Source of the DNA: Pseudobacteroides cellulosolvens ATCC 35603 = DSM 2933
GTDB taxonomy: Bacteria; Bacillota; Clostridia; Acetivibrionales; DSM-2933
Direction: 5' to 3'
Length of the DNA: 64,000 bases
Assembly (NCBI RefSeq): GCF_001262605.1
Contig: NZ_LGTC01000001.1
Span: 310,001 to 374,000, forward strand
Shown in pieces: positions 1 through 8,708 of the stretch. A program made the position numbers and the translations under genes. The notes under the pieces were generated by a model, which ran no database searches, had not been told where the DNA came from, and saw nothing but the letters and a program-made list of their open reading frames with translations. Within the stretch, counting starts at the first letter, position 1. Each line of letters opens with the position of its first letter.

Positions 1-839
1 GTAAAAATGTAGCAGAATCTGCAACTAAAGAAAATTTGGACAGCGAGCTGAAAAAGCTAAAGCAGACGGTTTTTGATTATATTGTAGAAGAAGCTCTTAT
101 AAAGATGAATATGCCTAAAAGCCATACAGTTCTTACAGACAGTGGTTACAATGAAATTAATTCATATATAAGCAGAATGGTTGAAAGATATGGCGGAATT
201 GAAAAGCTAAGAAGCGTTTTGGCTCAAGACAAGGTATCCTTCAACCAGTTTATACAATATACAAAATCAAGCTATTTAAGCACAAACTATTTAAATTCAC
301 TGATTAAGGATGTCAAGGCAACTGATGAAGAGATAGAGAAGTATTATCAGGATAATAAAAAATCATTTGTTCAGCCTGAAAAGGTAAAAGCAAAGCATAT
401 ATTATTTTTTACAGTAGATCAGGCAACAGGCGGGGATTATCCAAAAGAAAAAATAGAAGAAATAGAAAAGAAAGCAAAAGAGGTCTTAAAGAGCATAAGA
501 GATGGAGCCGATTTTGATGAGATGATGAAGAAATACGGTGAGGACCCCGGTGCCAAGCAGATGCCTGAAGGGTACACATTCAGCAGGGGTGAAATGGTAA
601 AGGAATTTGAGGAATCGGCGTTTGCCATGAAGGTAGGAGAAGTAAGCGATCTAGTTAAGACTGAATATGGGTATCATATTATAAAAGTTGTTGATAAGAC
701 ACCTGAGAAACAAATTCAGCTTAATGAAGTAACAGAAAGCATAAAACCTGAATTGGACCAGAAGGCTCAAAGCGATTATTTACAAGGTTTGCTCGATAAA
801 TGGAAGGCTGCAAGCAATATAGTGAATAATATGAAATGA
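1..839 (+). CDS. Parvulin-type peptidyl-prolyl isomerase (PrsA/SurA-like), 5' end cut by the window
   Basis: The reading frame is open from the first base, so the N-terminus (signal peptide or lipobox) lies outside the window and the first in-frame TTG at 36 is probably internal. The visible 279 residues hold a helical SurA/PrsA N-terminal chaperone region and then a PPIC rotamase domain (core around KAKHILF, the GEDPGAK loop, RGEMVKEFEESAF and the terminal YGYHIIKV). In Firmicutes such proteins fold exported proteins outside the membrane and cis-trans isomerise Xaa-Pro bonds. The gene is closed by a strong hairpin at 864-887. The family call is firm; whether it is a lipoprotein cannot be seen here. 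Confidence 0.88.
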   Translation, partial: KNVAESATKENLDSELKKLKQTVFDYIVEEALIKMNMPKSHTVLTDSGYNEINSYISRMVERYGGIEKLRSVLAQDKVSFNQFIQYTKSSYLSTNYLNSLIKDVKATDEEIEKYYQDNKKSFVQPEKVKAKHILFFTVDQATGGDYPKEKIEEIEKKAKEVLKSIRDGADFDEMMKKYGEDPGAKQMPEGYTFSRGEMVKEFEESAFAMKVGEVSDLVKTEYGYHIIKVVDKTPEKQIQLNEVTESIKPELDQKAQSDYLQGLLDKWKAASNIVNNMK

Positions 840-863
840 CAACTAAGACATGAATAAAAAGAT

Positions 864-887
864 AAGAGGTGGCATTAGCCACCTCTT
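864..887. terminator. Bidirectional intrinsic terminator
   Basis: A perfect 10-bp stem (AAGAGGTGGC / GCCACCTCTT) with a 4-nt loop lies between the convergent foldase and S2P-like genes. A T-rich tract follows the stem on both strands, so it can end transcription in both directions. Confidence 0.85.
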
Positions 888-896
888 ATTTACTCT

Positions 897-1538
897 TTAT
901 TTTATATAAAAGATACTAAGTATTGTTCTATAAATATAGATGATTGGGGGAGATATAATTCTTGATAATATATTTGTTGCAACAAGAAACAAGAAAACTA
1001 TAAAACTATATCTTTGAAGTATCGTGTAAAATTCATATTTCTCTATATTAGTAAGGTTTTCAAGTATCCTTGAACCAGGGAAAGGAGGAATTGGAAGAAT
1101 ACCTAAAACAAAGAATACTACATTAAAATATATTCCAAACAATAAAATTTGCAGTAAATTGCCTCCGATAACTGTGCCTAAAAGGATATCTATCTTAAGG
1201 ACCAGCATTATTTTCATTATTATAGCAAAAAGTATTGCCATAAGAAGATTTCCAATAAAGCCTGCTGCTGAAACAAGGGAATCGTCAATTCTAATATTTT
1301 TAAAGTTTCGACGGTTTATATTCACAGGCTTAGACCATCCGAATCCTATAACAACAAAAATTAAAAAGCCTAATGGATCAATATGTTCTTTGGGGTTAAG
1401 GGATAGTTTTCCCTGATATCTTGGGGTCTTATCGCCAAGTTTGTCTGCCATATAGGCTTGAGCAAACCCACTAATTACTAAGGCAATTAGAATACCTGGA
1501 ATGCTCATTATCATTTCCTGAACAGTTCTGCCAAACAT
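897..1538 (-). CDS. Site-2-protease-like (M50) membrane protein lacking the catalytic residues
   Basis: This 213-residue protein has about five membrane segments and the overall pattern of the YwhC-type S2P/M50 family: the AYMADKLGDKTPRYQG stretch, LNPKEHIDPLG, FGWSKPVNINRRNFKN and the late ILPIPPF segment. In active members the first helix has HExxH (usually HEFAHA) and the late motif is PPLDG. Here these read SGFAQA and PPFPG, so both zinc histidines, the catalytic Glu and the Asp ligand are all replaced. What is seen is a preserved fold with a lost active site; what is inferred is a non-proteolytic, perhaps substrate-binding role. In related genomes this family often sits next to trpS and scpAB, as here, but this copy is transcribed divergently from trpS. 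Confidence 0.8.
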   Translation of the reverse strand: MFGRTVQEMIMSIPGILIALVISGFAQAYMADKLGDKTPRYQGKLSLNPKEHIDPLGFLIFVVIGFGWSKPVNINRRNFKNIRIDDSLVSAAGFIGNLLMAILFAIIMKIMLVLKIDILLGTVIGGNLLQILLFGIYFNVVFFVLGILPIPPFPGSRILENLTNIEKYEFYTILQRYSFIVFLFLVATNILSRIISPPIIYIYRTILSIFYIK

Positions 1539-1759
1539 TTATAATCTCCTCGCATTATGAAATTTATTATATAAATAATACTAATTATTCTATCAGTTGG
1601 AATTAAAAAAGTCCATATCAAAATCCATTGTATAACTTACCATTAATAATAGTTTCCCTATTATATGAAAAGTAAACGGTTAGAGTGAAACTTATAATTG
1701 TAAATTGTACATACAATATGCTAATATATAAAGAGCATATTTGAACGGAGCGTGGATTC

Positions 1760-2749
1760 ATGAAGAAAGGTAAGATATTAAGCGGGATGAGGCCCACAGG
1801 GGCACTTCATTTGGGAAACTACTTCGGAGCCCTGGAAAATTGGGTTAAGCTTCAAAATGATTATGACTGTTATTTCTTTGTAGCTGATTGGCATGCATTG
1901 ACTACAGGGTATGAGAATACAGACGACATTAAAAATAATATTAACAATCTTGTTATAGATTTCTTAAGTGCAGGACTTGATCCTGAAAAGTGCAGCATAT
2001 TTTTACAGTCAAGTGTTGTAGAGCATGCTGAGCTGCATTTGCTCTTTTCCATGGTAACTCCTTTACCATGGCTGACAAGGTGTCCAACATATAAGGATCA
2101 ACTGGCACAGATGAAGGACAAGAACATTACTACGTACGGCTTTTTAGGATATCCTTGCCTGCAGGCAGCAGATATACTTATTTATAAAGCAAATTTCGTA
2201 CCCGTTGGTGAAGATCAGCTTCCTCACCTTGAGCTTACAAGGGAAATAGCCAGAAGATTTAATTTCCTTTATAGAGAAGTATTTCCAGAGCCCCAGCCTT
2301 TGCTTACAAAGGCCAAAGTTTTACCTGGACTTGATGGAAGGAAGATGAGCAAAAGCTATAACAATACTATTGCTCTTTCAGACAGTCCAGAGGATATAAA
2401 GAAAAAGGTAATGACCATGATCACAGATCCTCAAAGGATTAAAAAGGATGATCCGGGTCATCCGGATGTATGTGCCGTGTACGCTTTCCATAAGGTATTT
2501 AATGAGGATGAGGTGCCGGAAATAGAAGAGAACTGTAAAGGCGGTAAAATTGGTTGTGTTCAGTGTAAGCGTAATTTGGCTGAAAAAATGAATGCTTACA
2601 TGACTCCGATATATGAAAGAAGGCAGGATATTTTAAGTAAACCAGCCTATATCAAGGAAGTAGTAATGAAGGGTAATGAGAATGCCAGGAAAATTGCAAG
2701 AAGTACAATGGAAGATGTAAGGAATGCATTAAAAATAGACTGGGAATAA
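1760..2749 (+). CDS. trpS: Tryptophanyl-tRNA synthetase
   Basis: Class I aminoacyl-tRNA synthetase of 329 residues, the usual size for bacterial TrpRS; it charges tRNA-Trp with tryptophan using ATP in the cytoplasm. The HIGH-type signature is in PTGALHLGNYFGAL near the N-terminus and the KMSKS loop is in LDGRKMSKSYNN. Late in the protein, two spaced cysteines (GCVQC) follow an earlier Cys, an arrangement seen in some clostridial TrpRS and possibly metal binding. The ATG is preceded by GGAGCG. No T-box leader (specifier stem plus antiterminator) is recognisable in the 220-bp upstream gap. The scpA gene follows after 30 bp. Confidence 0.96.
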   Translation: MKKGKILSGMRPTGALHLGNYFGALENWVKLQNDYDCYFFVADWHALTTGYENTDDIKNNINNLVIDFLSAGLDPEKCSIFLQSSVVEHAELHLLFSMVTPLPWLTRCPTYKDQLAQMKDKNITTYGFLGYPCLQAADILIYKANFVPVGEDQLPHLELTREIARRFNFLYREVFPEPQPLLTKAKVLPGLDGRKMSKSYNNTIALSDSPEDIKKKVMTMITDPQRIKKDDPGHPDVCAVYAFHKVFNEDEVPEIEENCKGGKIGCVQCKRNLAEKMNAYMTPIYERRQDILSKPAYIKEVVMKGNENARKIARSTMEDVRNALKIDWE

Positions 2750-2779
2750 TGAATGAATTAAGATGCGGAGTTGGATTTT

Positions 2780-3568
2780 GTGGAGAGTGCGTTAACTAAT
2801 GCCTGTAAAATAAAGGTTCAAAACTTTGAAGGTCCTTTTGACCTTCTATTCCATCTTATTGAGAAAAACCAGATAAATATTTATGACATACCTATAAATG
2901 AAATTACAGACCAATATATGGAATATCTGTTTGCCATGAAAGAGCTTGATTTGGAGATTGCCAGTGAGTTTCTGGTAATGGCAGCTACCTTGCTCCATAT
3001 AAAGTCAAAGCTTTTGCTTCCGGACAAAAAGGAAAAAAATGCTCCGGAAGAGATTGACCCAAGAGAAGAGCTTGTATTAAAGCTAATTGAATATAAAAAG
3101 TATAAGGATTTTTCTTTGCAGTTAAGACTTAATGAGGCACAATGGGAAAGCATTTATTATAAGTTTCCCGAATGTTTGGAGTTTGAGAAGGAAGAAGAGA
3201 TATTGGAACTGTCACCTGATGAAATAAGAAGAGTTTATATAAGGCTTCTTGAGAGAAACAGGAAAAAAATGAACAATACAGTGACTAAAATGGCAACAAT
3301 CATGCAGCATGAGAAGGTATCGCTGAAGTCAAAGATGAGAGAGGTATTGCTGCTTCTTTTCAGGAAAACCAAGCTTGTTTTTTCTGACATCTTTACATTG
3401 GACAAAAGGTCAAGGACTGAAGTCGTTACAGGGTTTCTTGCTATTTTGGAGCTCTCAAAGCTTAAAAAGGTTAAGCTTGAGCAGCAAAGGCAGTTTTCAG
3501 ATATTGAAATATATCACTGTGGTGGAGTAGAAGACCTGAAGCTTTATGAAGAAAAAGAGGAACAATAA
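2780..3568 (+). CDS. scpA: Segregation and condensation protein A
   Basis: ScpA is the kleisin that bridges the SMC head domains and binds ScpB in the bacterial condensin. The protein starts with the typical kleisin block (VQNFEGPFDLLFHLI), followed by NQINIYDIPINEITDQY and a Leu-rich MAATLLHIKSKLLLP, and ends in a winged-helix segment. I place the start at GTG 2780 because GGAG at 2767-2770 is nine bases upstream; the in-frame TTG at 2771 directly abuts that GGAG and is unlikely to be used. The product is 262 residues. It is followed after 27 bp by scpB, the standard pairing. Confidence 0.95.
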   Translation: MESALTNACKIKVQNFEGPFDLLFHLIEKNQINIYDIPINEITDQYMEYLFAMKELDLEIASEFLVMAATLLHIKSKLLLPDKKEKNAPEEIDPREELVLKLIEYKKYKDFSLQLRLNEAQWESIYYKFPECLEFEKEEEILELSPDEIRRVYIRLLERNRKKMNNTVTKMATIMQHEKVSLKSKMREVLLLLFRKTKLVFSDIFTLDKRSRTEVVTGFLAILELSKLKKVKLEQQRQFSDIEIYHCGGVEDLKLYEEKEEQ

Positions 3569-3595
3569 TATATAATCCTATAACCGGAGGAGCTT

Positions 3596-4162
3596 ATGGA
3601 AGAGAAGGATATAGAGGCTATTATTGAGGGAATGCTTTTTGCAGCAGGTGATCCTTTATCATTGGACAGAATATCGGAAGTACTTGAAATAGATAAAAAG
3701 ACTGTTAAAGTAATTTTAAATAATATGATTATAAACTATCAAAATTCAAAGCGTGGAATAATGCTTCGCGAGATAAATTCAAAGTATCAGCTTTGTACAA
3801 GGTTTGAGCATCATGATTATATTAAAAAGCTTTTTGAACCAAGACAGAAGCAGGGACTGTCCTCAGCAGCTTTTGAAGCACTTTCAATTATAGCCTACAA
3901 TCAGCCCATCACAAGGTCAAAAGTTGAGCAAGTGAGAGGTGTCAATTCAGATAGTGCAATATCAAAGTTGTTGGACAAGAATCTCATAAAAGAGGCTGGA
4001 AGGCTGGACGCACCGGGTAAACCAGTGTTATATGAGACTACTGAAGAATTTTTAAGAAGCTTTGGCTTTAGGTCCATTACTGATCTACCAAGACTTGAGC
4101 TAAATGAAGTTCAAGGTATTAGCGAAGCAGCCGCGATGAGCGAGCCGAACGCAATTGAGTAA
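3596..4162 (+). CDS. scpB: Segregation and condensation protein B
   Basis: ScpB is the tandem winged-helix (KITE) subunit of the SMC-ScpAB complex and acts on the nucleoid in chromosome segregation. The 188-residue product shows the family landmarks: IEAIIEGMLFAAGDPLS at the N-terminus, the block AFEALSIIAYNQPITRSKVEQ, and RGVNSDSAISKLL leading to GRLDAPGKPVLYETT. A GGAGG lies just upstream of the ATG. The C-terminal tail is short and acidic. It probably shares an mRNA with scpA; the next gene begins after 69 bp, behind a hairpin that may affect read-through. Confidence 0.95.
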   Translation: MEEKDIEAIIEGMLFAAGDPLSLDRISEVLEIDKKTVKVILNNMIINYQNSKRGIMLREINSKYQLCTRFEHHDYIKKLFEPRQKQGLSSAAFEALSIIAYNQPITRSKVEQVRGVNSDSAISKLLDKNLIKEAGRLDAPGKPVLYETTEEFLRSFGFRSITDLPRLELNEVQGISEAAAMSEPNAIE

Positions 4163-4207
4163 ATAAAATAACTGGTGGATTTTGTTATAATTCAATAAAT
4201 TTGTGGC

Positions 4208-4252
4208 AAAAATAGCTAAGTGAGGTGATTTATGCTCTATTTAGCTATTTTT
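4208..4252 (+). promoter_or_regulatory. 12-bp perfect hairpin enclosing the RBS and start codon of the DUF2953 gene
   Basis: AAAAATAGCTAA (4208-4219) and TTAGCTATTTTT (4241-4252) are exact reverse complements. The 21-nt loop contains the ribosome binding site GAGGTGA (4222-4228) and the ATG at 4232. The right arm is itself coding (Leu-Ala-Ile-Phe) and ends in a run of T, so the structure looks both like an intrinsic terminator and like a translation-initiation hairpin. No function is proven. Confidence 0.55.
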
Positions 4253-4951
4253 ATATGTGTATTTATACTAATTACCATAATATATTTTCTTAACACTGAA
4301 ATCGTAGTGGAATATGTGAGGAATGGTTGGGATGACCATGCCCTTATTTCATTTTCCCCTTTTAGAGGAGTCAAATTTAAATACGAAGTTTCTCTTATGG
4401 GAATAAGAAACAGCGGCTTTAAAATGAAAAGAGTAAAGAAAAAAAGTAAAAAACAAAATAATGAAGAAGTGGAGCAGAGGAAAGCTTCTAAAGATGTGAA
4501 ACATGATGATAGAATAGGTAAAGGAATAGAGGACATTTTCGGAAGGATAGACTACTTTAAGAACAAGTATGATAAGTTAAACTTTTTTATTAACTACGCT
4601 ATAAAGAAGCTTAAATCTAAAATAAAACTTAAGAAATTCAATGTAGAAATGACTATAGGTACTGGAGATGCTTCTCTAACCGGAATTATGACAGGAGTAG
4701 CATGGATGGTTACAGGCATCATTTATTCCAATCTGTCAATGGCCTTTCCAATACATAACAAACATATAAAAATCAATAGCGATTTTTCAAAAACGGTTTT
4801 TGATGCAAATATTTTATGTATATTTAATATAAGAATGGGGCATATTATTAAAGTGGTATTTTTACTTATATTAAAATTATTGGAAGGCGGTGGTTTGTTT
4901 GGCAGAACATCCAATACAAGGTCTTATGAGTACTGCAATGAACAGCATTAA
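4232..4951 (+). CDS. DUF2953 domain membrane protein
   Basis: The 239-residue protein has an N-terminal membrane helix (about residues 1-20), a long basic linker (KRVKKKSKKQNNEE...), the conserved DUF2953 core (VEMTIGTGDASLTGIMTGVA, then the PDFS-like INSDFSKTVF) and a hydrophobic tail. The family has no established biochemical role, but in Clostridia it lies between scpAB and the gerW/ytfJ spore gene exactly as here, which suggests a sporulation link. The start is supported by GAGGTGA, which sits inside the hairpin at 4208-4252. The 3' end overlaps the next gene by 53 bp, so translational coupling is likely. Confidence 0.85.
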   Translation: MLYLAIFICVFILITIIYFLNTEIVVEYVRNGWDDHALISFSPFRGVKFKYEVSLMGIRNSGFKMKRVKKKSKKQNNEEVEQRKASKDVKHDDRIGKGIEDIFGRIDYFKNKYDKLNFFINYAIKKLKSKIKLKKFNVEMTIGTGDASLTGIMTGVAWMVTGIIYSNLSMAFPIHNKHIKINSDFSKTVFDANILCIFNIRMGHIIKVVFLLILKLLEGGGLFGRTSNTRSYEYCNEQH

Positions 4952-5414
4952 GGAAATGGTAGATGTTAACACCATTGTGGGTGATGCAGTTCAAGCACCG
5001 GACGGAACAGTTATTATCCCTATATCAAAAGTAAGTTTTGGATTTGCGGCAGGTGGTGGAGAATACAATAACTGCTGTGAAGTGGACATAAAAAAGGATG
5101 ATGATGAGGATGAATCAGAAGAGAAAAAGGCATCTAAATTTCCTTTTGCAGGAGGTAGTGGGGCTGGAGTCAGCATAGTGCCTGTGGGTTTCATGGTGGT
5201 TGGGAATGAGCAAATAAAGCTGTTACCTGTTGACACCAACTCATCACTTGACAAGGTTCTCGATATGATACCTGAGATTGTCAATAAAACAACTGAAGCT
5301 ATCAAGAAAAAGATGGACGATAAAAAGAACTCTAAAAATAATAAAAACAGTAACAGCGAAAATAATGGTTCACAGAAAACAGTAACCATTATAACAGATA
5401 CAAGTGAAACATGA
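4899..5414 (+). CDS. ytfJ: GerW (YtfJ) family sporulation protein
   Basis: The product begins AEHPIQGLMSTAMNSIKEMV and continues with VNTIVGDAVQAPDGTVIIPISKVSFGFAAGGGEY, the signature of the YtfJ/GerW family. In Bacillus, GerW is made in the forespore and is needed for proper spore germination. I prefer TTG 4899 over GTG 4890 because GGAAGGCGG (4882-4890) lies eight bases before 4899 and would overlap the GTG; this gives 171 residues. The C-terminal 40 residues are a low-complexity Lys/Asn/Ser tail. It overlaps the DUF2953 gene by 53 bp and is followed by a terminator-like hairpin at 5529-5574. Confidence 0.92.
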   Translation: MAEHPIQGLMSTAMNSIKEMVDVNTIVGDAVQAPDGTVIIPISKVSFGFAAGGGEYNNCCEVDIKKDDDEDESEEKKASKFPFAGGSGAGVSIVPVGFMVVGNEQIKLLPVDTNSSLDKVLDMIPEIVNKTTEAIKKKMDDKKNSKNNKNSNSENNGSQKTVTIITDTSET

Positions 5415-5428
5415 TAAAATAAAAAGCA

Positions 5429-5516
5429 TTATTAATTTTACATCTGGAATAACAAATATAAAGCATGTACGGGTATTTGGTTATGTACAAATGTAAAAAA
5501 TTAATTGCTTTTTACA
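5429..5516 (+). repeat. Dispersed repeat family R2, copy 1
   Basis: This AT-rich segment aligns along its length with 54172-54259. Shared blocks are ATTAATTT, CATyTGG, ACAAATAT, TACGGG, ATTTG, ACAAATGTAA and AAATTAATTG followed by TTTTTA. It lies in the gap after gerW. No transposase is linked to it. Confidence 0.5.
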
Positions 5517-5528
5517 TATATTAAGATT

Positions 5529-5574
5529 CCAGCACTTAAAGAGCATATAAAATGGCTGTTTTCGTGCTGGTTTT
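5529..5574 (+). terminator. Terminator-like hairpin after gerW
   Basis: CCAGCAC (5529-5535) pairs with GTGCTGG (5564-5570) across a 28-nt loop, followed by TTTT. A further short AGC/GCT pairing inside the loop may extend it. It is the only plausible end signal for the scpAB-gerW transcript. Confidence 0.45.
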
Positions 5575-5625
5575 AGGTCATTTCAAAAAAACTTTAATTG
5601 CTAATACCTTATCAATTTTATATCT

Positions 5626-5970
5626 TTACCCGTTGATATTTTCTTTTTCAGCTTTTGTCAAAGATTTGTAAACCAAATCATAAGAATGGTCTATCATCCA
5701 GATAATTTCGTGTTCGGGAATAGTTTCATCTACTGCTATAGTGTTCCAATGCTGTTTATTAAGGTGATTACCTGGAGTTATACTGGAGTACTGTTCTCTG
5801 AGGCTTTGTGCTACAAAGGGATCACATTTTAATGATATAAAAATTTTGTCAGAACGATTTGAAATAAGAGCAAACATTTTAGATCCGACTTTAATGGTCG
5901 TAGGTTCAGGTCCAAAGGGAAAATCCTCATGAGCACCTTTTTTAGAAAGGCAATATTTTAAAACATCCAT
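5626..5970 (-). CDS. MmcQ/YjbR family protein
   Basis: A 114-residue protein of the MmcQ/YjbR (CyaY-like fold) family: an early KYCLSKKGAHEDFPFGPEPTT block, then KVGSKMFALI, ISLKCDPFVAQSLREQY, and the late LNKQHWNTIAVD with a final DHSYDLVYKSL helix. These small proteins are often called DNA-binding from structural similarity, but no reaction is known. The start is placed at the ATG at 5970 because a TGAGGT lies ten bases upstream; the longer reading from a TTG at 6003 has no ribosome binding site. The gene stands alone, convergent with gerW and divergent from the pseudouridine synthase. Confidence 0.85.
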   Translation of the reverse strand: MDVLKYCLSKKGAHEDFPFGPEPTTIKVGSKMFALISNRSDKIFISLKCDPFVAQSLREQYSSITPGNHLNKQHWNTIAVDETIPEHEIIWMIDHSYDLVYKSLTKAEKENING

Positions 5971-6090
5971 AAATTTAAAAACCTCACTATTTAATATGGC
6001 CAAATAAGCAAATATTAGATTTTTATTGATTTTAATCCACTATTATAATAACATAAAACAAAAACTTTGTTAAGGAATGATTAAAATATT

Positions 6091-6801
6091 ATGGAACATA
6101 TGAGACTTCAAAAGTATTTAGCCCAAGTGGGAATAGCGTCAAGAAGGAAAGCAGAGGAGTTAATCAGGGATGGAGCTGTTAAGGTTAATGGCAATACCGT
6201 TACTGAAATGGGGTATAAGGTTTCAGACCAGGATGTAATTGAGGTTAACGGTAAAATTGTCGCAGGTGCACAAAACAAAGTGTATGTTTTACTAAATAAG
6301 CCTGCGGGCTATATATCCACAGCAAAGGATCAATTTGGAAGGCCTAGTGTAGTTGAACTTATTAGCGGTGTTAAAGAAAGAATATACCCTGTTGGAAGAT
6401 TAGATTATGATACATCTGGGCTTATTATACTTACAAATGATGGTGAATTTACATATAAAATGACTCATCCCAAACATGAAATAAAAAAAGTTTACATGGC
6501 TTTGATCCATGGAATACCTACCCAGGAAGAAATAAAAGCATTTAAAAACGGTTTGAGAATTGAAGATTATACTACATCAAAAGCAAACTTAAAAATAATT
6601 GAGAGTGAAGTTGATAAATCCTGGGTTGAAATTACCATCCACGAAGGTAGAAACAGGCAAGTAAGAAAGATGTGTGATGCCATAGGCCATCCTGTAATTA
6701 AGCTGAAAAGAACAGCTATAGGTTCATTGACCCTTGGTGGTTTAAGTGAAGGTCATTGGAGGACTTTAAGTAAAAAAGAAATTGAAGCTTTAAATATTTA
6801 A
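6091..6801 (+). CDS. rluB: 23S rRNA pseudouridine synthase, RluB/RsuA type
   Basis: The 236-residue protein has an N-terminal S4 RNA-binding domain (MRLQKYLAQVGIASRRKAEE) and the RsuA-type catalytic core: VLLNKPAGYISTAKD, the active-site block YPVGRLDYDTSGLIILTND, where the Asp of GRLDYDTSG is the nucleophile, and EGRNRQVRKM. Enzymes of this type convert specific uridines in ribosomal RNA to pseudouridine; RluB of B. subtilis and E. coli modifies 23S rRNA, and the exact target here is inferred from family. A second ATG at 6100 could be the true start; an AAGGA lies about 14 bases before the first. It appears to be monocistronic. Confidence 0.88.
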   Translation: MEHMRLQKYLAQVGIASRRKAEELIRDGAVKVNGNTVTEMGYKVSDQDVIEVNGKIVAGAQNKVYVLLNKPAGYISTAKDQFGRPSVVELISGVKERIYPVGRLDYDTSGLIILTNDGEFTYKMTHPKHEIKKVYMALIHGIPTQEEIKAFKNGLRIEDYTTSKANLKIIESEVDKSWVEITIHEGRNRQVRKMCDAIGHPVIKLKRTAIGSLTLGGLSEGHWRTLSKKEIEALNI

Positions 6802-6927
6802 TATTTGATAAAAACATACTATTGAAACTGCACTACATGCCGATATATATTATTAGGTTACCTTGTATAGATAATTCTTTTTGTTTTATTTAAAGGATTC
6901 TTGTCTCAATTTTATGGAGGATATAAG

Positions 6928-8439
6928 ATGAGAAAAAAAGCTGGTGTGGTTTCTAATGGCTATAGGATAATGATTGTAGATGATGAGATTGGAATTGTCG
7001 ATTCATTATCTATTGTTCTAAAAAAAGCCGGATATGATACAGTTGGTTTTACTGATCCGCATGAAGCCGTTGAGACTCTTTCCAATGGAGTATTTGATAT
7101 ACTTATACTGGATTTTCTTATGAATACTATACATGGGGATGAGATTGTAAGGCGTATTAGGGAATTTAACAGTGATATATATATAATTATTCTTACAGGG
7201 CATAAGGATTTGGCACCGCCTGTTGAGACCCTAAGAGCATTGGATATTCAAGGTTACTGTGAAAAAAATGATAGGTTTGATCAATTGATACTGTTGGTAG
7301 AGTCTGCTGTAAAATCTATTGAGCAAAGAACAACCATTTTCAGGTTTAAAGAAGGACTTAATAAAATTTTAGATGCTGTACCAAGAATATATAGTTTAAA
7401 ACCAATAGGAGATATTCTTGAAGATGTCTTAAGAGAGATAATGAACTTTATAGACAGTACTGACGGGTTTATATTGATTGATGATATAATAAATGACAAT
7501 AATGGCCATAAAACTTTATTTAAAGGATTGGGCAACTATCTGGGAAGTATTGAGGAATTTACAACTAAATTGAGCCCGCAATTGATGGAAAGTGTTGGAC
7601 AAGCCAGAATGGATAAAAAGGTTATAAGCTTGCCCAATGGAATAATTCTTCCTTTGGTCAAAGAATACCACAATATTATGGGTGTTATATATATTGAAAG
7701 CAGCAACTATCATGAGAGGATAAAGCTTTTGGAAATATTCGTTAGTCAAGCTGCTGCTGCACTTAATAATGCCTTACTTCACTCTATCATTAACAATAAA
7801 AACGAAGAGCTTATAAAAACGTATGATGAACTGAAAGAAAGGTATATGGATACTATAGAGGTTCTGCGGCTGGCAGTAGACGCCAAGGATGTTTATACGA
7901 GAGGGCATTCCGAGAGGGTAGGCTATTATGCAAGGAAAATTGGAGAGCTTTTCAATCTTAGTGAAGATGAATTGGAAATACTGAATGTCGGCGGTGTGTT
8001 TCACGATATCGGAAAAATAGGTACAACTGATGATATTCTTTTAAAAACTGACAAGTTGGATACAAGAGAATATGAGGAAATAAAAAAACATCCTTTAAAG
8101 GGAGCTCATATATTATCAGCTGTTTCAATGTTTAAAGATGTAGTTCCCCTGGTTAAGCACCACCACGAAAGAATAGACGGAAAGGGTTATCCTTCAGGTC
8201 TAAAGGGTGAGGAAATTCCATTTTTTGCGAGAATATTGTCGGTGGCAGATGCTTTTGATGCAATGACATCTGACAGATTATACAGGCATAAATTAGGAAT
8301 AAGTGAAGCCAGAAAACAGCTAATAGATGGTGCGGGGATTCAGTTTGACGCAAATGTGGTAAAAGCCTTTGTAGGACTTATTGATAGCGGCTTTGACAGG
8401 ATGAAAGAGGAATTGGAGTTTTCCTTTATGGAAATTTAG
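6928..8439 (+). CDS. Response regulator with GAF-like and HD-GYP (c-di-GMP phosphodiesterase) domains
   Basis: The 503-residue protein starts with a CheY-type receiver (MIVDDE, phospho-acceptor Asp in ILILDFLM, Thr in IILTGHKD, Lys in YCEKND). A central region of about 160 residues resembles a GAF sensor, and the C-terminus is an HD-GYP domain with HSERVGYYARKIG, VFHDIGKIG and HHHERIDGKGYPSGL intact. HD-GYP enzymes hydrolyse cyclic di-GMP, so the output is probably c-di-GMP turnover controlled by phosphorylation. The start ATG 6928 has GGAGG seven bases upstream; an earlier in-frame TTG at 6901 has none. No partner kinase adjoins it. A terminator follows at 8469. Confidence 0.92.
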   Translation: MRKKAGVVSNGYRIMIVDDEIGIVDSLSIVLKKAGYDTVGFTDPHEAVETLSNGVFDILILDFLMNTIHGDEIVRRIREFNSDIYIIILTGHKDLAPPVETLRALDIQGYCEKNDRFDQLILLVESAVKSIEQRTTIFRFKEGLNKILDAVPRIYSLKPIGDILEDVLREIMNFIDSTDGFILIDDIINDNNGHKTLFKGLGNYLGSIEEFTTKLSPQLMESVGQARMDKKVISLPNGIILPLVKEYHNIMGVIYIESSNYHERIKLLEIFVSQAAAALNNALLHSIINNKNEELIKTYDELKERYMDTIEVLRLAVDAKDVYTRGHSERVGYYARKIGELFNLSEDELEILNVGGVFHDIGKIGTTDDILLKTDKLDTREYEEIKKHPLKGAHILSAVSMFKDVVPLVKHHHERIDGKGYPSGLKGEEIPFFARILSVADAFDAMTSDRLYRHKLGISEARKQLIDGAGIQFDANVVKAFVGLIDSGFDRMKEELEFSFMEI

Positions 8440-8468
8440 AACTGTAATAATTTTAATATGTGCAAACA

Positions 8469-8497
8469 AAAACATGCTGATAGGGGCATGTTTTTTT
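8469..8497 (+). terminator. Intrinsic terminator after the HD-GYP gene
   Basis: AAAACATGC and GCATGTTTT pair across an 8-nt loop and run into a T tract of seven residues, a standard Rho-independent terminator. Confidence 0.85.
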
Positions 8498-8708
8498 AGT
8501 TTCTAACTGTAATAATCAAGGTTGCAAAGTCGCAAGCAATTTTGTTAAGTATAGGAACGTAGTTTGTAAATTTGCAATATTCAGGAAATAATTGATAATA
8601 AAAAAACATTAAGTTATTATATATTTACTTAGAAATGATTAAAATATGCTAAAAGCTTATGGTTTTGTTTTATTATATAAAAAACTTATATTGACTTTGG
8701 AGGGACAG

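Noticed and set aside
1560..1759. T-box riboswitch before trpS
   Set aside because: The specifier stem, the conserved T-box sequence and an antiterminator were not found.
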